Source: Actinoplanes missouriensis 431 (GTDB taxonomy: Bacteria; Actinomycetota; Actinomycetes; Mycobacteriales; Micromonosporaceae). Taken from it: a DNA stretch of 64,000 nucleotides. How positions within the stretch are numbered: position 1 is the first letter of the stretch; every line of letters starts with the position of its first letter. The DNA lies in the NCBI RefSeq assembly GCF_000284295.1, contig NC_017093.1, positions 2,046,001 through 2,110,000 of the forward strand, written 5' to 3'. Made by a program: the position numbers and the translations under genes. Shown piece after piece: positions 43,587 through 52,424 of this stretch. The notes under the pieces were generated by a model. That model was not told where the DNA came from. It saw nothing but the letters and a program-made list of their open reading frames with translations, and made no database searches.

Positions 43587-44096
43587 ATGCGAGAGCTCGA
43601 CGAGAAGGAGATCAGGGACTCCTTCATCAACTGCAGCAAGGGCGAGGCCGGCCGGATCAAGTTGCCGGCCGGGTTCGCCGACGGGGCCGTGCCCTGGGAC
43701 GACATCGACTTCCTCGGCTGGACGGATCCGGGCGCGCCGCAGCGGGCGCTGCTCGTGGTGCCGGGCGAGGAGAAACCCGCCGGGATCGTGCTCCGGCGAC
43801 CGGAGGCCGTCAAGGTGTCCGCGATGCGGTCCAGCATGTGCCGGATCTGCCTGACCGACCACGCGTCGTCCGGGGTGGGGCTGTTCGTGGCCCCGCTCGC
43901 CGGTCCGGCCGGGCGGCGGGGCAACACCGTGGGCGAGTACATCTGCTCGGATCTGGCCTGCTCGCTTTATCTGCGGGGCAAGCGGCAGCCGAAGATGCGG
44001 CTGGTCCGCCGGGAGGAGACGCTCACCCTGCAGGAGCGGATCGCCCGGGCGATGACCAACCTGGCCGCGTTCACCGACCGGGTCGCCGCCGGCTGA
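43587..44096 (+). CDS. FBP-type EF-G-binding zinc-finger protein
   Basis: 169 residues. The C-terminal half is a treble-clef zinc finger of the FusB/FusC C-terminal type (FBP domain): MCRICLTDHASSGVGLFVAP, then EYICSDLACSLYLRGKR, giving CxxC and CxxxxC ligands. FusB-like proteins bind EF-G and protect translation from fusidic acid, a steroid antibiotic; housekeeping relatives exist widely in actinobacteria, so resistance is only a possibility. The N-terminal half is FBP N-domain-like. It is 43 bases downstream of ltp2 and could be co-transcribed. Confidence 0.8.
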   Translation: MRELDEKEIRDSFINCSKGEAGRIKLPAGFADGAVPWDDIDFLGWTDPGAPQRALLVVPGEEKPAGIVLRRPEAVKVSAMRSSMCRICLTDHASSGVGLFVAPLAGPAGRRGNTVGEYICSDLACSLYLRGKRQPKMRLVRREETLTLQERIARAMTNLAAFTDRVAAG

Positions 44097-44145
44097 TCTC
44101 TCCTACCTCCGAGGACCGGGAACGGACATGAATCGCACAAGACCC

Positions 44146-44165
44146 GGCCCCGCTCACGCGGGGCC
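44146..44165. terminator. bidirectional hairpin between convergent genes
   Basis: GGCCCCGC-TCAC-GCGGGGCC, a perfect 8-bp stem with a four-base loop, lies 50 bases after the FBP gene and overlaps the last codons of the leftward oxidoreductase. It can serve as terminator in both directions. Confidence 0.65.
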
Positions 44166-44753
44166 TTCGACGCCGATGTGGACCCGGTGGTGCGCCGGAT
44201 GCTCGATCTCGTCGAGCACGGCGACCGCGAAATCCGGGTACGAGATCCGGCTCGCCGCGTCGGCCGGCACGACCCGATAGCGGCCGGTCCGCCCGCCGCC
44301 GTGGTCGAAGTCGCCGGCCGGGCTGACGACCAGCCAGTCCGATCCTGATCCGCGCAGCACCTCGGCCCCCGCCGCGTGGGCCGTGCAGAACTCCCGGTAC
44401 TCCTGCGGATATCCGGGCGTGTCCATCAGCAGGGTTCCGTCCGCGGTCGGCAGCACCGACGCGAGACCCGCCACGACGAGACGGCGGGCGCCGATCCTGA
44501 GCAGCGCCCAGGCCGCCGCCGTGTAGAACGCCCGGGGCTCAGCCGACGGGTCGAAGACGGCACTGATCACCACATCGTGTCCGGCTGCCACATCACCCGG
44601 ATCGGTCACGTCGCCGGCTGCCACGGGTGCGGGTCCGGCGTACCGTCGAGGGTCGCGCACCACCGCGGTGACCCGGTGTCCGCGCCGCAGCGCCTCGTCC
44701 GCCAGCGCTCGCCCGGCCCGGCCGCCCGCCCCGAAAATCGCGATCTCACTCAT
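44154..44753 (-). CDS. NAD(P)-binding oxidoreductase (atypical SDR)
   Basis: 199 residues with a dinucleotide-binding N terminus (IAIFGAGGRAGRALADEALR) and the NmrA/biliverdin-reductase-like atypical short-chain dehydrogenase layout: a VVISAVFDP loop, then RRLVVAGLASVL and SDWLVVSPAGDF. It lacks a clear YxxxK pair, as usual for this group. It diverges from an HxlR-type regulator 57 bases away, the typical pairing of a redox-responsive regulator with the oxidoreductase it controls. Not obviously part of steroid metabolism. Confidence 0.85.
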   Translation of the reverse strand: MSEIAIFGAGGRAGRALADEALRRGHRVTAVVRDPRRYAGPAPVAAGDVTDPGDVAAGHDVVISAVFDPSAEPRAFYTAAAWALLRIGARRLVVAGLASVLPTADGTLLMDTPGYPQEYREFCTAHAAGAEVLRGSGSDWLVVSPAGDFDHGGGRTGRYRVVPADAASRISYPDFAVAVLDEIEHPAHHRVHIGVEGPA

Positions 44754-44810
44754 GGGCGGACCGTATCCGGGGACCCGGTTTCCGATCGGATACCGATTAC
44801 CGTGACCGTC

Positions 44811-45167
44811 ATGGATCCCGACATGTTCGATCCGGTCTGCCCGTCGGCGCTGTCCCCGATCCGGATCGGCGACAAGTGGTCCGGCATGGTGATCCGCTGC
44901 CTGGAGCAGGGCCCGCGCCGCTTCTCCGAGCTGCGCGTGCCGATCCGCGGCGTCACCGCGAAGGCACTGACCAAGTCGCTGCGGCTACTGGAACGCGACG
45001 GCCTGGTCGAGCGGGTCACCGTGCCGGCGCCGGCCTATCAGCTGACCGCGCTGGGCCGCAGCATCCTCGGCCCGCTGAACGCCGCGTGCGCGTGGACCGC
45101 GGACCACTGGGACGAGCTGCTGGACGCCCGGGAGGCTCAGGGCAGCAGCGGCGGCCCGGCGATCTGA
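44811..45167 (+). CDS. HxlR-family winged-helix regulator
   Basis: 118 residues. The HxlR signature runs from the N-terminal CPSALSPIRIGDKWSGMVIR to GPRRFSELRVPIRGVTAKAL and LRLLERDGLVERV. One cysteine close to the N terminus (VCP) is the redox/electrophile-sensing position used in this family. Divergent from the atypical SDR, which is its probable target; the shared promoter is only 57 bases. Start at ATG 44811; GTG 44802 is possible. Its 3' end faces the end of hsaF. Confidence 0.87.
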   Translation: MDPDMFDPVCPSALSPIRIGDKWSGMVIRCLEQGPRRFSELRVPIRGVTAKALTKSLRLLERDGLVERVTVPAPAYQLTALGRSILGPLNAACAWTADHWDELLDAREAQGSSGGPAI

Positions 45168-45179
45168 ACGCCGGAGCGG

Positions 45180-46190
45180 TCAGGTTCGCGAGGCCAGCTC
45201 GCGGGCGATGCCGATGAGCTGGTCCTCCTGGCCGCCGACCAGTCGCCGCTCGCCGGCCCGGACCAGGATCTCCGCGCCGGAGACCTGATAGCGGTCGGCC
45301 AGCGCGTACGCGTGCAGCAGGAAACTCGAGTAGACCCCGGCGTACCCCATGATCAGGGCCATCCGGTCGAGCCGGCACTCGTCCGGCATCGCCGGGCGGA
45401 CCACGTCCTCGGCGGCGTCGACGATCGCGAAGAAGTCGACTCCGGTGGGGATGCCGAGCTTGTCGCAGACGCCGACCAGCGCCTCCACCGGCGTGTTCCC
45501 GGCGCCCGCCCCGAACCGCCGGGTGCTTCCGTCGATCTGCCGGGCGCCGGCCCGCACGGCCAGGATCGAGTTCGCCACGCCGAGGCCGAGGTTCTCGTGG
45601 CCGTGGAAGCCGACCTGCGCGTCGTCGCCGAGTTCCGCGACGAGCGCCGACACCCGGTCGCCGACCTGGTCCAGCACCAGCGCGCCGGCCGAGTCGACCA
45701 CGTAGACGCACTGGCAGCCGGCGTCCGCCATGATCCGCGCCTGCCGGGCGAGCGCGTCGGGCGGTGTCGAGTGGGCCATCATCAGGAAGCCGACGGTCTC
45801 CAGGCCCAGGTCACGGGCGAGACCGAAGTGCTGGACGGCGATGTCGGCCTCGGTGCAGTGTGTGGCGATCCGGCAGACGCTCGCGCCGTTGCCGGCGGCC
45901 GCCCGGATGTCGTCGATCACGCCGACGCCGGGCAGCATCAGGAAGGCGATCCTCGCGCGGGTGGCGGCGCCGACCGCCACCCTGATCAGCTCCTGCTCCG
46001 GCGTGTGGCTGAGGCCGTAGGTGAACGACGATCCGCCCAGCCCGTCGCCGTGGGCCACCTCGATCACCGGGATCCCGGCGGCGTCCAGAGCGGTCACGAT
46101 GTCGCGCACCTCGACAGCCGTGAACCGGTGCCGTTTGGCGTGCGAGCCGTCGCGCAGCGTCGAATCGGTGATCCTGATCCCGGCGGTCAT
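45180..46190 (-). CDS. hsaF: 4-hydroxy-2-oxovalerate-type aldolase HsaF
   Basis: 336 residues, a DRE-TIM metallolyase: [17 protein letters not shown] (DRE-type Arg/Asp), then [13 protein letters not shown] and the metal-binding [15 protein letters not shown] (HxH). It cleaves 4-hydroxy-2-oxohexanoate from ring A/B degradation into pyruvate and propionaldehyde, and channels the aldehyde to HsaG. Its ATG overlaps the hsaG stop by four bases (ATGA), so HsaG and HsaF are made together as the known aldolase-dehydrogenase complex. The longer open frame upstream is hsaG read out of frame. Confidence 0.93.
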   Translation of the reverse strand: MTAGIRITDSTLRDGSHAKRHRFTAVEVRDIVTALDAAGIPVIEVAHGDGLGGSSFTYGLSHTPEQELIRVAVGAATRARIAFLMLPGVGVIDDIRAAAGNGASVCRIATHCTEADIAVQHFGLARDLGLETVGFLMMAHSTPPDALARQARIMADAGCQCVYVVDSAGALVLDQVGDRVSALVAELGDDAQVGFHGHENLGLGVANSILAVRAGARQIDGSTRRFGAGAGNTPVEALVGVCDKLGIPTGVDFFAIVDAAEDVVRPAMPDECRLDRMALIMGYAGVYSSFLLHAYALADRYQVSGAEILVRAGERRLVGGQEDQLIGIARELASRT

Positions 46191-47050
46191 CTCACCAGCT
46201 CCTCGGCGACCCGCGTGGCGGCGGCGGTCATGATGTCCAGGTTCCCGGCATACGGCGGCAGATAGTCCCCGCTGCCCTCGATCTCGAGGAACACGCCGAC
46301 CCGCAGGACGTCGCCGACCAGGTCGAACTGCGGCTCGTCCAGCAGCCGATATCCCGGCACGGATCGGGCCACGTCGGCGGCCATGTCGGTGACCGAGGTG
46401 ATGACGGCGTCCCGGTCCGCGTCCGGCGTGACGGCACAGAACACGGTGTCCCGCATCATCAGTGGCGGCTCGGCCGGATTCAGCACGATGATGGCCTTTC
46501 CTTTGGCCGCGCCGCCGATCGTCTCGAGTCCGCGACCGGTGGTCCGGGTGAATTCGTCGATGTTCGCCCGTGTGCCGGGACCGGCCGATCGCGACGCCAC
46601 CGAGGCGACGATCTCGGCGTAGGAGACAGGTGTCACCCGGGACACCGCGGCGACCATCGGAATGGTCGCCTGCCCGCCGCAGGTGGTCAGATTCAGATTG
46701 GCGGCGTCGCGGTGCCCGCCGAGATTCACCGACGGGACGACGGCCGGTCCGACAGCGGCCGGCGTCAGATCGATCGCCCGGATTCCGGCCGCGGCATAGA
46801 GCGGGGCATGGGCCCGGTGCACGGACGCCGACGTCGCCTCGAACACCACGTCGGGCAGCGGATCGCGGGTGAGCAGCCATTCCGCGCCACCGATTCCGGT
46901 CTCCAATCCGTTGCCGGCGGCCCGTTTCAGACCGGGGCTCGACGGATCGATCCCGGCCATCCACTGTGGCGAGACGACGGGGGATCGCAGCAGTTTGTAC
47001 ATCAGGTCGGTGCCGATGTTCCCGGAGCCGACTATCGCGGCGGTCAGCAT
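46187..47050 (-). CDS. hsaG: acylating aldehyde dehydrogenase HsaG
   Basis: 287 residues. NAD-binding N terminus [17 protein letters not shown]; catalytic cysteine in [14 protein letters not shown]; dimerisation/CoA region with [13 protein letters not shown]. It oxidises propionaldehyde to propionyl-CoA with NAD and CoA, receiving the aldehyde from HsaF through a channel. The start ATG touches the last base of the hsaE stop, and the 3' end overlaps hsaF. Slightly shorter than the usual 300 residues because of a trimmed C terminus. Confidence 0.93.
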   Translation of the reverse strand: MLTAAIVGSGNIGTDLMYKLLRSPVVSPQWMAGIDPSSPGLKRAAGNGLETGIGGAEWLLTRDPLPDVVFEATSASVHRAHAPLYAAAGIRAIDLTPAAVGPAVVPSVNLGGHRDAANLNLTTCGGQATIPMVAAVSRVTPVSYAEIVASVASRSAGPGTRANIDEFTRTTGRGLETIGGAAKGKAIIVLNPAEPPLMMRDTVFCAVTPDADRDAVITSVTDMAADVARSVPGYRLLDEPQFDLVGDVLRVGVFLEIEGSGDYLPPYAGNLDIMTAAATRVAEELVR

Positions 47051-47835
47051 CAGTTCTCCTCGCGAAATGTCAACCGGACCGCGCCGAGCCCTGTGAACTC
47101 GGCGACGAATCGGTCACCGGGCCGCACGTCGACGGCCCGCGCACAGGCGCCGGGGAGAATCAGGTGGCCGGCGCGCAGGCGTACCCCGAAACGCGCCACC
47201 GTCCGCGCCAGCCAGGCCACCGCCGTCACCGGATTCCCGAGAACGGCATCGGAACGCCCGGCCGCGACGACCTCCCCGTTCCGGGAGAGTTCGGCGTCGA
47301 TTCCCCGAGGATCAAGAGTTTTCGGCGGTACGCGGTCAGCGCCCACCACGAATCCGGCCGAGGAGGCGTTGTCCGCGATCGTGTCGGCGAGCCCGATCCG
47401 CCAATCCTCGATCCGGCTGTCGATGAGTTCGATCGAGGGCGCGAACGCCTCGGTCGCCTCCAGCACGTCCTCTTCCGTGCAATCCGCACCGGGCAGATCC
47501 GCGCCGAGCAGAAACGCGACCTCGATCTCGGCGCGTGGATAGCAGTACCGGCGGGCGTCGGCCGGTTCGTCCTCGCGCAATCGCATGTCCGCCAGCAGGT
47601 GGCCGTAATCGGGCTCGTCGACGCCCATCATCTGCTGCATCGCCGCCGAGGAGAGGCCGACCTTGTGCCCGACGATCGGTTCCGCGCGACGCCCGATGTT
47701 CAAAAGCTGGATCCGGTACGCATCGTCGGCCGTCAGATCCGGCCGTTCCCGGGTGATCGGGGGAATCGGCGCGCGGTCGCGCTCCGCCGCCCACAACGTG
47801 TCGGCGATTCGCGCGCAGTCATCGTCGCTGAGCAT
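47050..47835 (-). CDS. hsaE: 2-hydroxyalka-2,4-dienoate hydratase HsaE
   Basis: 261 residues of the fumarylacetoacetase-like hydratase family (MhpD/BphH type): [20 protein letters not shown], then [17 protein letters not shown] with the metal-binding Glu-x-Glu, and [18 protein letters not shown]. It adds water to 2-hydroxyhexa-2,4-dienoate, the C6 product of HsaD. ATG at 47835 overlaps the end of the preceding FAD gene by 17 bases; the family N terminus ([20 protein letters not shown]) starts there. An in-frame upstream ATG (47895) adds unrelated residues. Confidence 0.92.
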   Translation of the reverse strand: MLSDDDCARIADTLWAAERDRAPIPPITRERPDLTADDAYRIQLLNIGRRAEPIVGHKVGLSSAAMQQMMGVDEPDYGHLLADMRLREDEPADARRYCYPRAEIEVAFLLGADLPGADCTEEDVLEATEAFAPSIELIDSRIEDWRIGLADTIADNASSAGFVVGADRVPPKTLDPRGIDAELSRNGEVVAAGRSDAVLGNPVTAVAWLARTVARFGVRLRAGHLILPGACARAVDVRPGDRFVAEFTGLGAVRLTFREEN

Positions 47836-49363
47836 CGGCACCTCCGAGTGCGAAAGCGGCCGAATGACGCCCGGCCCGCCGTCCCGAGAAGACACAGTCG
47901 GCGAGCGACAGCCCGCTCACATAGGCGCCCGAGCAGATGCCCGCCGCATTCCGCCCCGCCGCATAGACGGCGACTTTCCGCTCATTCCCGGCGTTCGCCG
48001 CCGCGCCGATCGCGGGCTCGCCCGCTGACTCGCTCACCGCCAGCTCGCCGGTCTCCTCGTTCACCGCCAGCCCACCCAGCGTCAGCATCGGCGCCGGCAG
48101 CCCGCGCGCCCCGATCGAGACGTCGATCAGTGACCAGGGTCCCCGCCCGCCACGGCCGGCGTCGCGCACGGTCGCCGCCAGCCCGGCCGGATCCACGCCG
48201 GCCCGGCGTGCCACGCCCTCCACATCGGACGCGCTCACCCGGCCCATCCTCGGCCCGGCCGGCCCCAGCATCCACCAGGCCTGCCACCGTTGGAACCACA
48301 GCGTCTCCCGCCACACCTGCCGCCGCGCCGCGGCCAGCAGCTGCGCGTCCACCAGCAGCCACGCCCGCCCGCCGGGACGGCGCAGCACCGCGTCCCCGAT
48401 GGCCGCGCCGTACCGCCACTCGGCACAGATCCGCCGCCCGTCGCGGTCCACCAGCAGGCCACCGGCCAGCGCCGAGGGCGGGGTGAGGAACCGCCACAGC
48501 GTGACCCGGTCCAGATGCGCGGTGACCCCGCCCGCCTGGACGCCGAGCCGGATCCCCGAACCGTCGTCGCCGGGCGTGCCGAGCCGCAGCCCGCGACGGT
48601 AGGCCGGCGCGTGCTCGCGCATCATCTCCCGGTTGAAGACGAAACCGCCGGCGGCGAGCACCACCGCACGGGCCGGAATCGTCCGGGACGCGGAATGGCG
48701 GTCCTCGATGCGGATGACCTGCCGATGCAGGACGCGGCCGAGTCCGGGCAGGTAGAGGCCGGGTTTCACGGACAAGCGGTGCAGCACCCGGTGTGCCAGC
48801 CGCGGCCAGCCGGTCAGCGTGCGGCACTCGACGCCGCCGCCGGTCAGCCGGATCGCGCGGGTCTGCGTGTGAACCTCGGCGCCCGCTGCGCGGACCGCCT
48901 CGGCCAGGGCCCGGTGCAGCGCATGCCCGGAGGTGCCTCTCGCGCGTGTGCGATGACCACGGGGTACGGGCGGATCCTCGCTCCCGGAGACGTAGAGGTA
49001 ATGCCGGTTCGTCGGATAGGACGTCTTGACCGGGCAGACCGACGAGCCGAACGGGACGCCGTGGCGGGTCAGCCAGTCCAGCATCTCCGCGCTCTGCTCA
49101 CAGAACCGCCGCAGGGTCACCGGCGAGACGGCGTCGCGGGTTTCGGTGCGGAGATACTCGTACATGAGGCGGGGGTTGTCCTTGATCTTGGCTTGGTGCT
49201 GGAAGCGGGTCCCGCCGCCGGCGTAGATCACCCCGCCGGAGATCGCCGTCGCGCCGCCGCCACCGAACCTGTCGATCACCAGGACCCGTGCACCGGCCTC
49301 GGCGGCCTCGATCGCGGCGCACGCCCCGGCCGCGCCGAAGCCCACCACGACGACGTCCCACAC
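47819..49363 (-). CDS. KstD-like FAD-binding steroid oxidoreductase
   Basis: 514 residues, fumarate-reductase/KstD superfamily: VVVVGFGAAGACAAIEAAEA and VIDRFGGGGATAISGGVIYAGGG for FAD, a capping domain at about 110-330, and the C-terminal FAD loop AVYAAGRNAAGICSGAYVSG. It differs from true KstD motifs (no GPYFCL), and might act on 5-alpha or other ring-A positions of 3-ketosteroids or on a side-chain intermediate. First gene of the KstR-controlled leftward operon FAD-hsaE-hsaG-hsaF, preceded by a 7-of-8 KstR box. The substrate is inferred from context only. Confidence 0.82.
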   Translation of the reverse strand: MWDVVVVGFGAAGACAAIEAAEAGARVLVIDRFGGGGATAISGGVIYAGGGTRFQHQAKIKDNPRLMYEYLRTETRDAVSPVTLRRFCEQSAEMLDWLTRHGVPFGSSVCPVKTSYPTNRHYLYVSGSEDPPVPRGHRTRARGTSGHALHRALAEAVRAAGAEVHTQTRAIRLTGGGVECRTLTGWPRLAHRVLHRLSVKPGLYLPGLGRVLHRQVIRIEDRHSASRTIPARAVVLAAGGFVFNREMMREHAPAYRRGLRLGTPGDDGSGIRLGVQAGGVTAHLDRVTLWRFLTPPSALAGGLLVDRDGRRICAEWRYGAAIGDAVLRRPGGRAWLLVDAQLLAAARRQVWRETLWFQRWQAWWMLGPAGPRMGRVSASDVEGVARRAGVDPAGLAATVRDAGRGGRGPWSLIDVSIGARGLPAPMLTLGGLAVNEETGELAVSESAGEPAIGAAANAGNERKVAVYAAGRNAAGICSGAYVSGLSLADCVFSGRRAGRHSAAFALGGADAQRR

Positions 49364-49373
49364 GGTCCACTCC

Positions 49374-49387
49374 TGAAACAGGTATCA
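49374..49387. promoter_or_regulatory. KstR box before the FAD-hsaEGF operon
   Basis: TGAAACAGGTATCA matches seven of the eight fixed positions of the KstR consensus and lies 11 bases upstream of the leftward start codon, 62 bases from the perfect box of the divergent kstD. Each direction thus has its own operator. Confidence 0.7.
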
Positions 49388-49400
49388 GTATGGTCAGCTC

Positions 49401-49440
49401 TGCTCCATGGCTTTTCAAGGCGCTCCATGGCGCTCCAGAG
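49401..49440. repeat. 10-bp-phased direct repeats between divergent KstR promoters
   Basis: Blocks TGCTCCATGG (49401), CGCTCCATGG (49421) and CGCTCCAGAG (49431) are spaced 20 and 10 bp, thus on one face of the helix. They lie between the two KstR boxes of the divergent operons and could bind an activator. Confidence 0.5.
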
Positions 49441-49449
49441 CGCGATAAC

Positions 49450-49463
49450 TATAACCTGTTCTA
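49450..49463 (+). promoter_or_regulatory. KstR box abutting the second kstD start
   Basis: TATAACCTGTTCTA, identical to the site at 36470, ends directly at the GTG start codon. Its TATAAC can act as the -10 element, placing the transcription start on or next to the GTG, so a leaderless mRNA is expected. Confidence 0.87.
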
Positions 49464-51080
49464 GTGGAAGAATTCGATGTCGTCGTGGTCGGCAGCGGCG
49501 CCGCCGGGATGACCGCGGCACTCACCGCGGCCCGGCACGGACTGTCCGCGATCGTGGTGGAGAAGGAGTCGGTCTTCGGCGGTTCGACGGCGCGGTCCGG
49601 TGGCGGGCTGTGGCTCCCCGGCAACGCGGTGCTGGGCGGGACCGACGACGCCGCGACCTACCTCGCGCACGTGGCCGGTTCCGAGGTGCCGGTGACACGA
49701 CAGAAGGCGTTCCTCGCGTGCGGGCCGGAGATGCTGGCGCTTGTCCGTTCCTGCACACCCCTGGAGTTCGCCTGGGTGCCCGGTTACCCCGACTACCATC
49801 CGGAGGCGCCCGGTGGGCTCGCGCGGGGCCGTACCATCGAACCGCGCCCGCTGGACGCCCGCGCAGCCGGACCGGACCTCCCCGATCTCGCACCGCCCTA
49901 CCTCGCCGCCCCCAACGGCATGGCCGTCACCGCCGTCGATTTCCGCTGGCTGTCACTGGGGCTGCGGCATCCGCGCTCGATCTCCACGGCCGGCCGGCTC
50001 GCCGTGGTCACCGCCGTCGACCGGCTCCGCAGACGCCGGCGGCTCACCATGGGCCAGGCGCTCGCGGCCGGACTGCGGGCCGGTCTGCGCGCCAGCGGCG
50101 TCCCGGTCCGGCTCGACACACCCATGACAGACCTGCTGACCGACAACGATCGGGTGGCCGGCATCCGCTGCGGCGACGTCGACGTGTGGGCCCGGCGCGG
50201 CGTCGTCCTGGCGAGCGGCGGCTTCGAGCAGAACGAGCGGATGCGCCGGCAGTTCCAGGGAGTCGGCACCGCGTGGACCGTCGGCGCGGCCGGCAACACC
50301 GGCGACGGCATCGAGGCGGGGCAGCGGCTCGGCGCCGCGCTCGACCTGATGGACGAGGCGTGGTGGGGGCCGTCGCTGCCGCTGACCAGAGGGCCGTACT
50401 TCTGCCTCGCCGAACGCAACCTGCCCGGCAGCCTGATCGTCGACAGCAGCGGTAGCCGTTTCGTCAACGAGTCCGCGCCCTACGTCGACGCCGTCCACGC
50501 GATGCTCGGCCCGCCGGCCCACCTGCCGTGCTGGCTGATCACCGACCAGAGCTACCGCGACAGGTACGTTTTCGCCGGCCGCGCCCCGCGTACCCCGCTG
50601 CCCCGCCGCTGGTTCGACGCCGGGATCGCCCACCGCGCCGACTCGATCGAGGCCCTGGCCGGCGGGATCGGCGTGCCGGCGGGAGAGCTGCGGGCGACGG
50701 TCGAGAGGTTCAACGGGTTCGCGGCGCGGGGGCGGGACGCGGACTTCGGGCGGGGCGAGTCGGCGTACGACAGGTACTACGGTGATCCGCGCCAGCGCCC
50801 GAACCCGTGCCTGGGTGCGCTGCGGAAGGCGCCGTTCTACGCGTTCTCCCTGGTGCCGGGCGATCTGGGCACGAAGGGCGGCCTGCGCACCGACGAGCGG
50901 GCCCGGGTGCTGCGCGATGACGGGGCGCCGATCGCGGGGCTGTACGCGGCCGGAAACACGTCGGCGACGGTGATGGGGCGGGGGTATGCGGGGGCGGGGG
51001 CGACGCTGGGTCCCGCGATGACGTTCGGATACATCGCAGCCCGCGACATGACCGCCGACGCCCCCGGACGGCTGGGCTGA
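49464..51080 (+). CDS. kstD: 3-ketosteroid delta-1-dehydrogenase, second paralogue
   Basis: 538 residues, closely similar throughout to the kstD at 36504. FAD site VVVGSGAAGMTAALTAARHG and VEKESVFGGSTARSGGGLWL; catalytic motifs GPYFCLAERNLPG and GLYAAGNTSATVMGRGYAGA with the KstD tyrosines. The start GTG directly follows the KstR box and has no Shine-Dalgarno. It faces the FAD-hsaEGF operon head to head. Two paralogues with the same operator suggest differing steroid preference or dosage, not different induction. It is followed by a repeat-rich spacer of about 430 bases. Confidence 0.9.
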   Translation: MEEFDVVVVGSGAAGMTAALTAARHGLSAIVVEKESVFGGSTARSGGGLWLPGNAVLGGTDDAATYLAHVAGSEVPVTRQKAFLACGPEMLALVRSCTPLEFAWVPGYPDYHPEAPGGLARGRTIEPRPLDARAAGPDLPDLAPPYLAAPNGMAVTAVDFRWLSLGLRHPRSISTAGRLAVVTAVDRLRRRRRLTMGQALAAGLRAGLRASGVPVRLDTPMTDLLTDNDRVAGIRCGDVDVWARRGVVLASGGFEQNERMRRQFQGVGTAWTVGAAGNTGDGIEAGQRLGAALDLMDEAWWGPSLPLTRGPYFCLAERNLPGSLIVDSSGSRFVNESAPYVDAVHAMLGPPAHLPCWLITDQSYRDRYVFAGRAPRTPLPRRWFDAGIAHRADSIEALAGGIGVPAGELRATVERFNGFAARGRDADFGRGESAYDRYYGDPRQRPNPCLGALRKAPFYAFSLVPGDLGTKGGLRTDERARVLRDDGAPIAGLYAAGNTSATVMGRGYAGAGATLGPAMTFGYIAARDMTADAPGRLG

Positions 51081-51512
51081 GGAGTAGCGCTCGCCAAGCG
51101 GGCGCCCGCCAACACTGGCAGCCGGCCGGTCCGGCTGGTGCGGAGTGCAGTGGTGGCGACTCTGGTGACCGGCTGGTCCGGCTGGTTCGGGGTGCTGTGG
51201 TGGCGACTCTGGCGGCCGGCTGGTCCGGCTGGTTCGGAGCGCGGCGGGGACGACTCTGGCGGCCGGCTGGTTCGTAGTGTCCCGGCGACGACACTGGCAG
51301 CCAGCCGGACCGGCCGGACCGGCCGGCCGTCAGTGCTGTGGTGACGTGTGCGCTACCCCCACGTAGGTGACACGGCTCCACCCGCGGACGACCGCAGCGC
51401 GAGCGGGCACCCGTAGCGAAAGCCGCCGAACGGCCCCGCCCCCGCACCCGGCCCGCGCGGCCCCTCAGGGGACGGGTTCGCATGCTTCCGGGGACGGCGA
51501 AACCCCGTACCC
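51081..51512. repeat. repeat array of the ~47-bp family filling the kstD-kshB spacer
   Basis: Within this 432-base non-coding spacer, 51121-51345 holds about five units. Those at 51167-51213 and 51214-51260 are exactly 47 bp and begin GACCGGCTGGTCCGGCTGGT or GGCCGGCTGGTCCGGCTGGT. Others are 39 to 47 bp, and the last is in inverted form. The rest (51346-51512) shows no gene or repeat. The array lies between convergent kstD and kshB. Confidence 0.8.
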
Positions 51513-52424
51513 TCAGAAATAGGTTATGGAGATGGAGTTCGTCCGCGGAATCGCCTGGCACGCCAGGATGTAGCCCTCCGCGAAATCCTCCTCCTCGAGG
51601 ATCTCGTTGTTGAGCAGATCGACCTCGCCGCTCGTCATACGGACCGCGCAGGCGCCGCATTGGCCCTGCCGGCAGGAGTACGGCGGATTGAGCCCGGCGT
51701 CGATGATGACGTCGAGGAGTCGTTTCCCGGCGGGCCACGCGATGACGTGGGTCCGGCCGTCGATGGAGACCTCCGCGGTGGCGTCGATGGTGGAGACCGC
51801 GTCGAGTTCGAAACGTTCGACGCGGATCCGGGAGTCGGGGAAGCCGGCGGTTTGCAGCGCTTTCTCGGCGACCGCGACGAATGGTTCGGGGCCGCAGACG
51901 AACGCCTCGCGATCGCGGTAGCCGGAGATGAGTGCCGCCAATCCGTCGGCGGTGGGAAGGCCGCGTTCGTTGTCGAGCCAATGGGTGACCGGGAGCAGGC
52001 CGTCCAGCTCGTTCCGGAAGATGATCGCGTCGGCGTCGCGGTTCGCGTAGATCAGGGCGGCGTCGCCGCGCAGGGCCAGGATGATGCCCATGATCGGGGT
52101 GATTCCGGAGCCGCCGGCGAGCAGGAGCAGGTTGTCGTCGAGGGACGCCGGGGTGAACGTGCCGGCCGGTCCGGCGCATTCCAGCTGGTCACCGGGGCGC
52201 ACGTGGTCGCAGATCCAGTTCGACACCGCCCCGCCGCGCACCCGTTTGACCACGATCTTCGGCTTTTCTCCGGAGAGGGGCGAGGTGGCCAGCGAGTAAC
52301 ACCGTGACCCGACGGGTGTCCGGACCGTCAGATACTGCCCGGGTAGATAAGCGAACGACGCGTCGAACTCCACGGAAACGGCATCGACCGTTTCCCGGAC
52401 GACGTTGCGAACCGGCAACCGCAT
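51513..52424 (-). CDS. kshB: 3-ketosteroid 9-alpha-hydroxylase reductase KshB
   Basis: 303 residues. A ferredoxin-NADP reductase-type FAD domain (1-100; FAYLPGQYLTVRTPV, then RCYSLATSP), an NAD domain (GGSGITPIMGIILAL, CGPEPFVAVAEKAL) and a C-terminal plant-type [2Fe-2S] ferredoxin domain with Cys251, Cys256, Cys259 and Cys289. It passes electrons from NADH to the KshA oxygenase. The ATG overlaps the stop of the small Cys protein by one base (TGATG), so kshA, the small gene and kshB are one coupled unit. Somewhat shorter at the N terminus than mycobacterial KshB. Confidence 0.92.
   Translation of the reverse strand: MRLPVRNVVRETVDAVSVEFDASFAYLPGQYLTVRTPVGSRCYSLATSPLSGEKPKIVVKRVRGGAVSNWICDHVRPGDQLECAGPAGTFTPASLDDNLLLLAGGSGITPIMGIILALRGDAALIYANRDADAIIFRNELDGLLPVTHWLDNERGLPTADGLAALISGYRDREAFVCGPEPFVAVAEKALQTAGFPDSRIRVERFELDAVSTIDATAEVSIDGRTHVIAWPAGKRLLDVIIDAGLNPPYSCRQGQCGACAVRMTSGEVDLLNNEILEEEDFAEGYILACQAIPRTNSISITYF

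Noticed and set aside
43587..44096. FBP zinc-finger gene as dedicated fusidic acid resistance
   Set aside because: The domain fits, but such proteins are common housekeeping genes in actinobacteria and nothing else nearby points to antibiotic production or resistance.
51121..51345. Repeat array considered as CRISPR or as a coding region
   Set aside because: Direct adjoining 47-bp units without spacers; frames across it have stops or unnatural composition.
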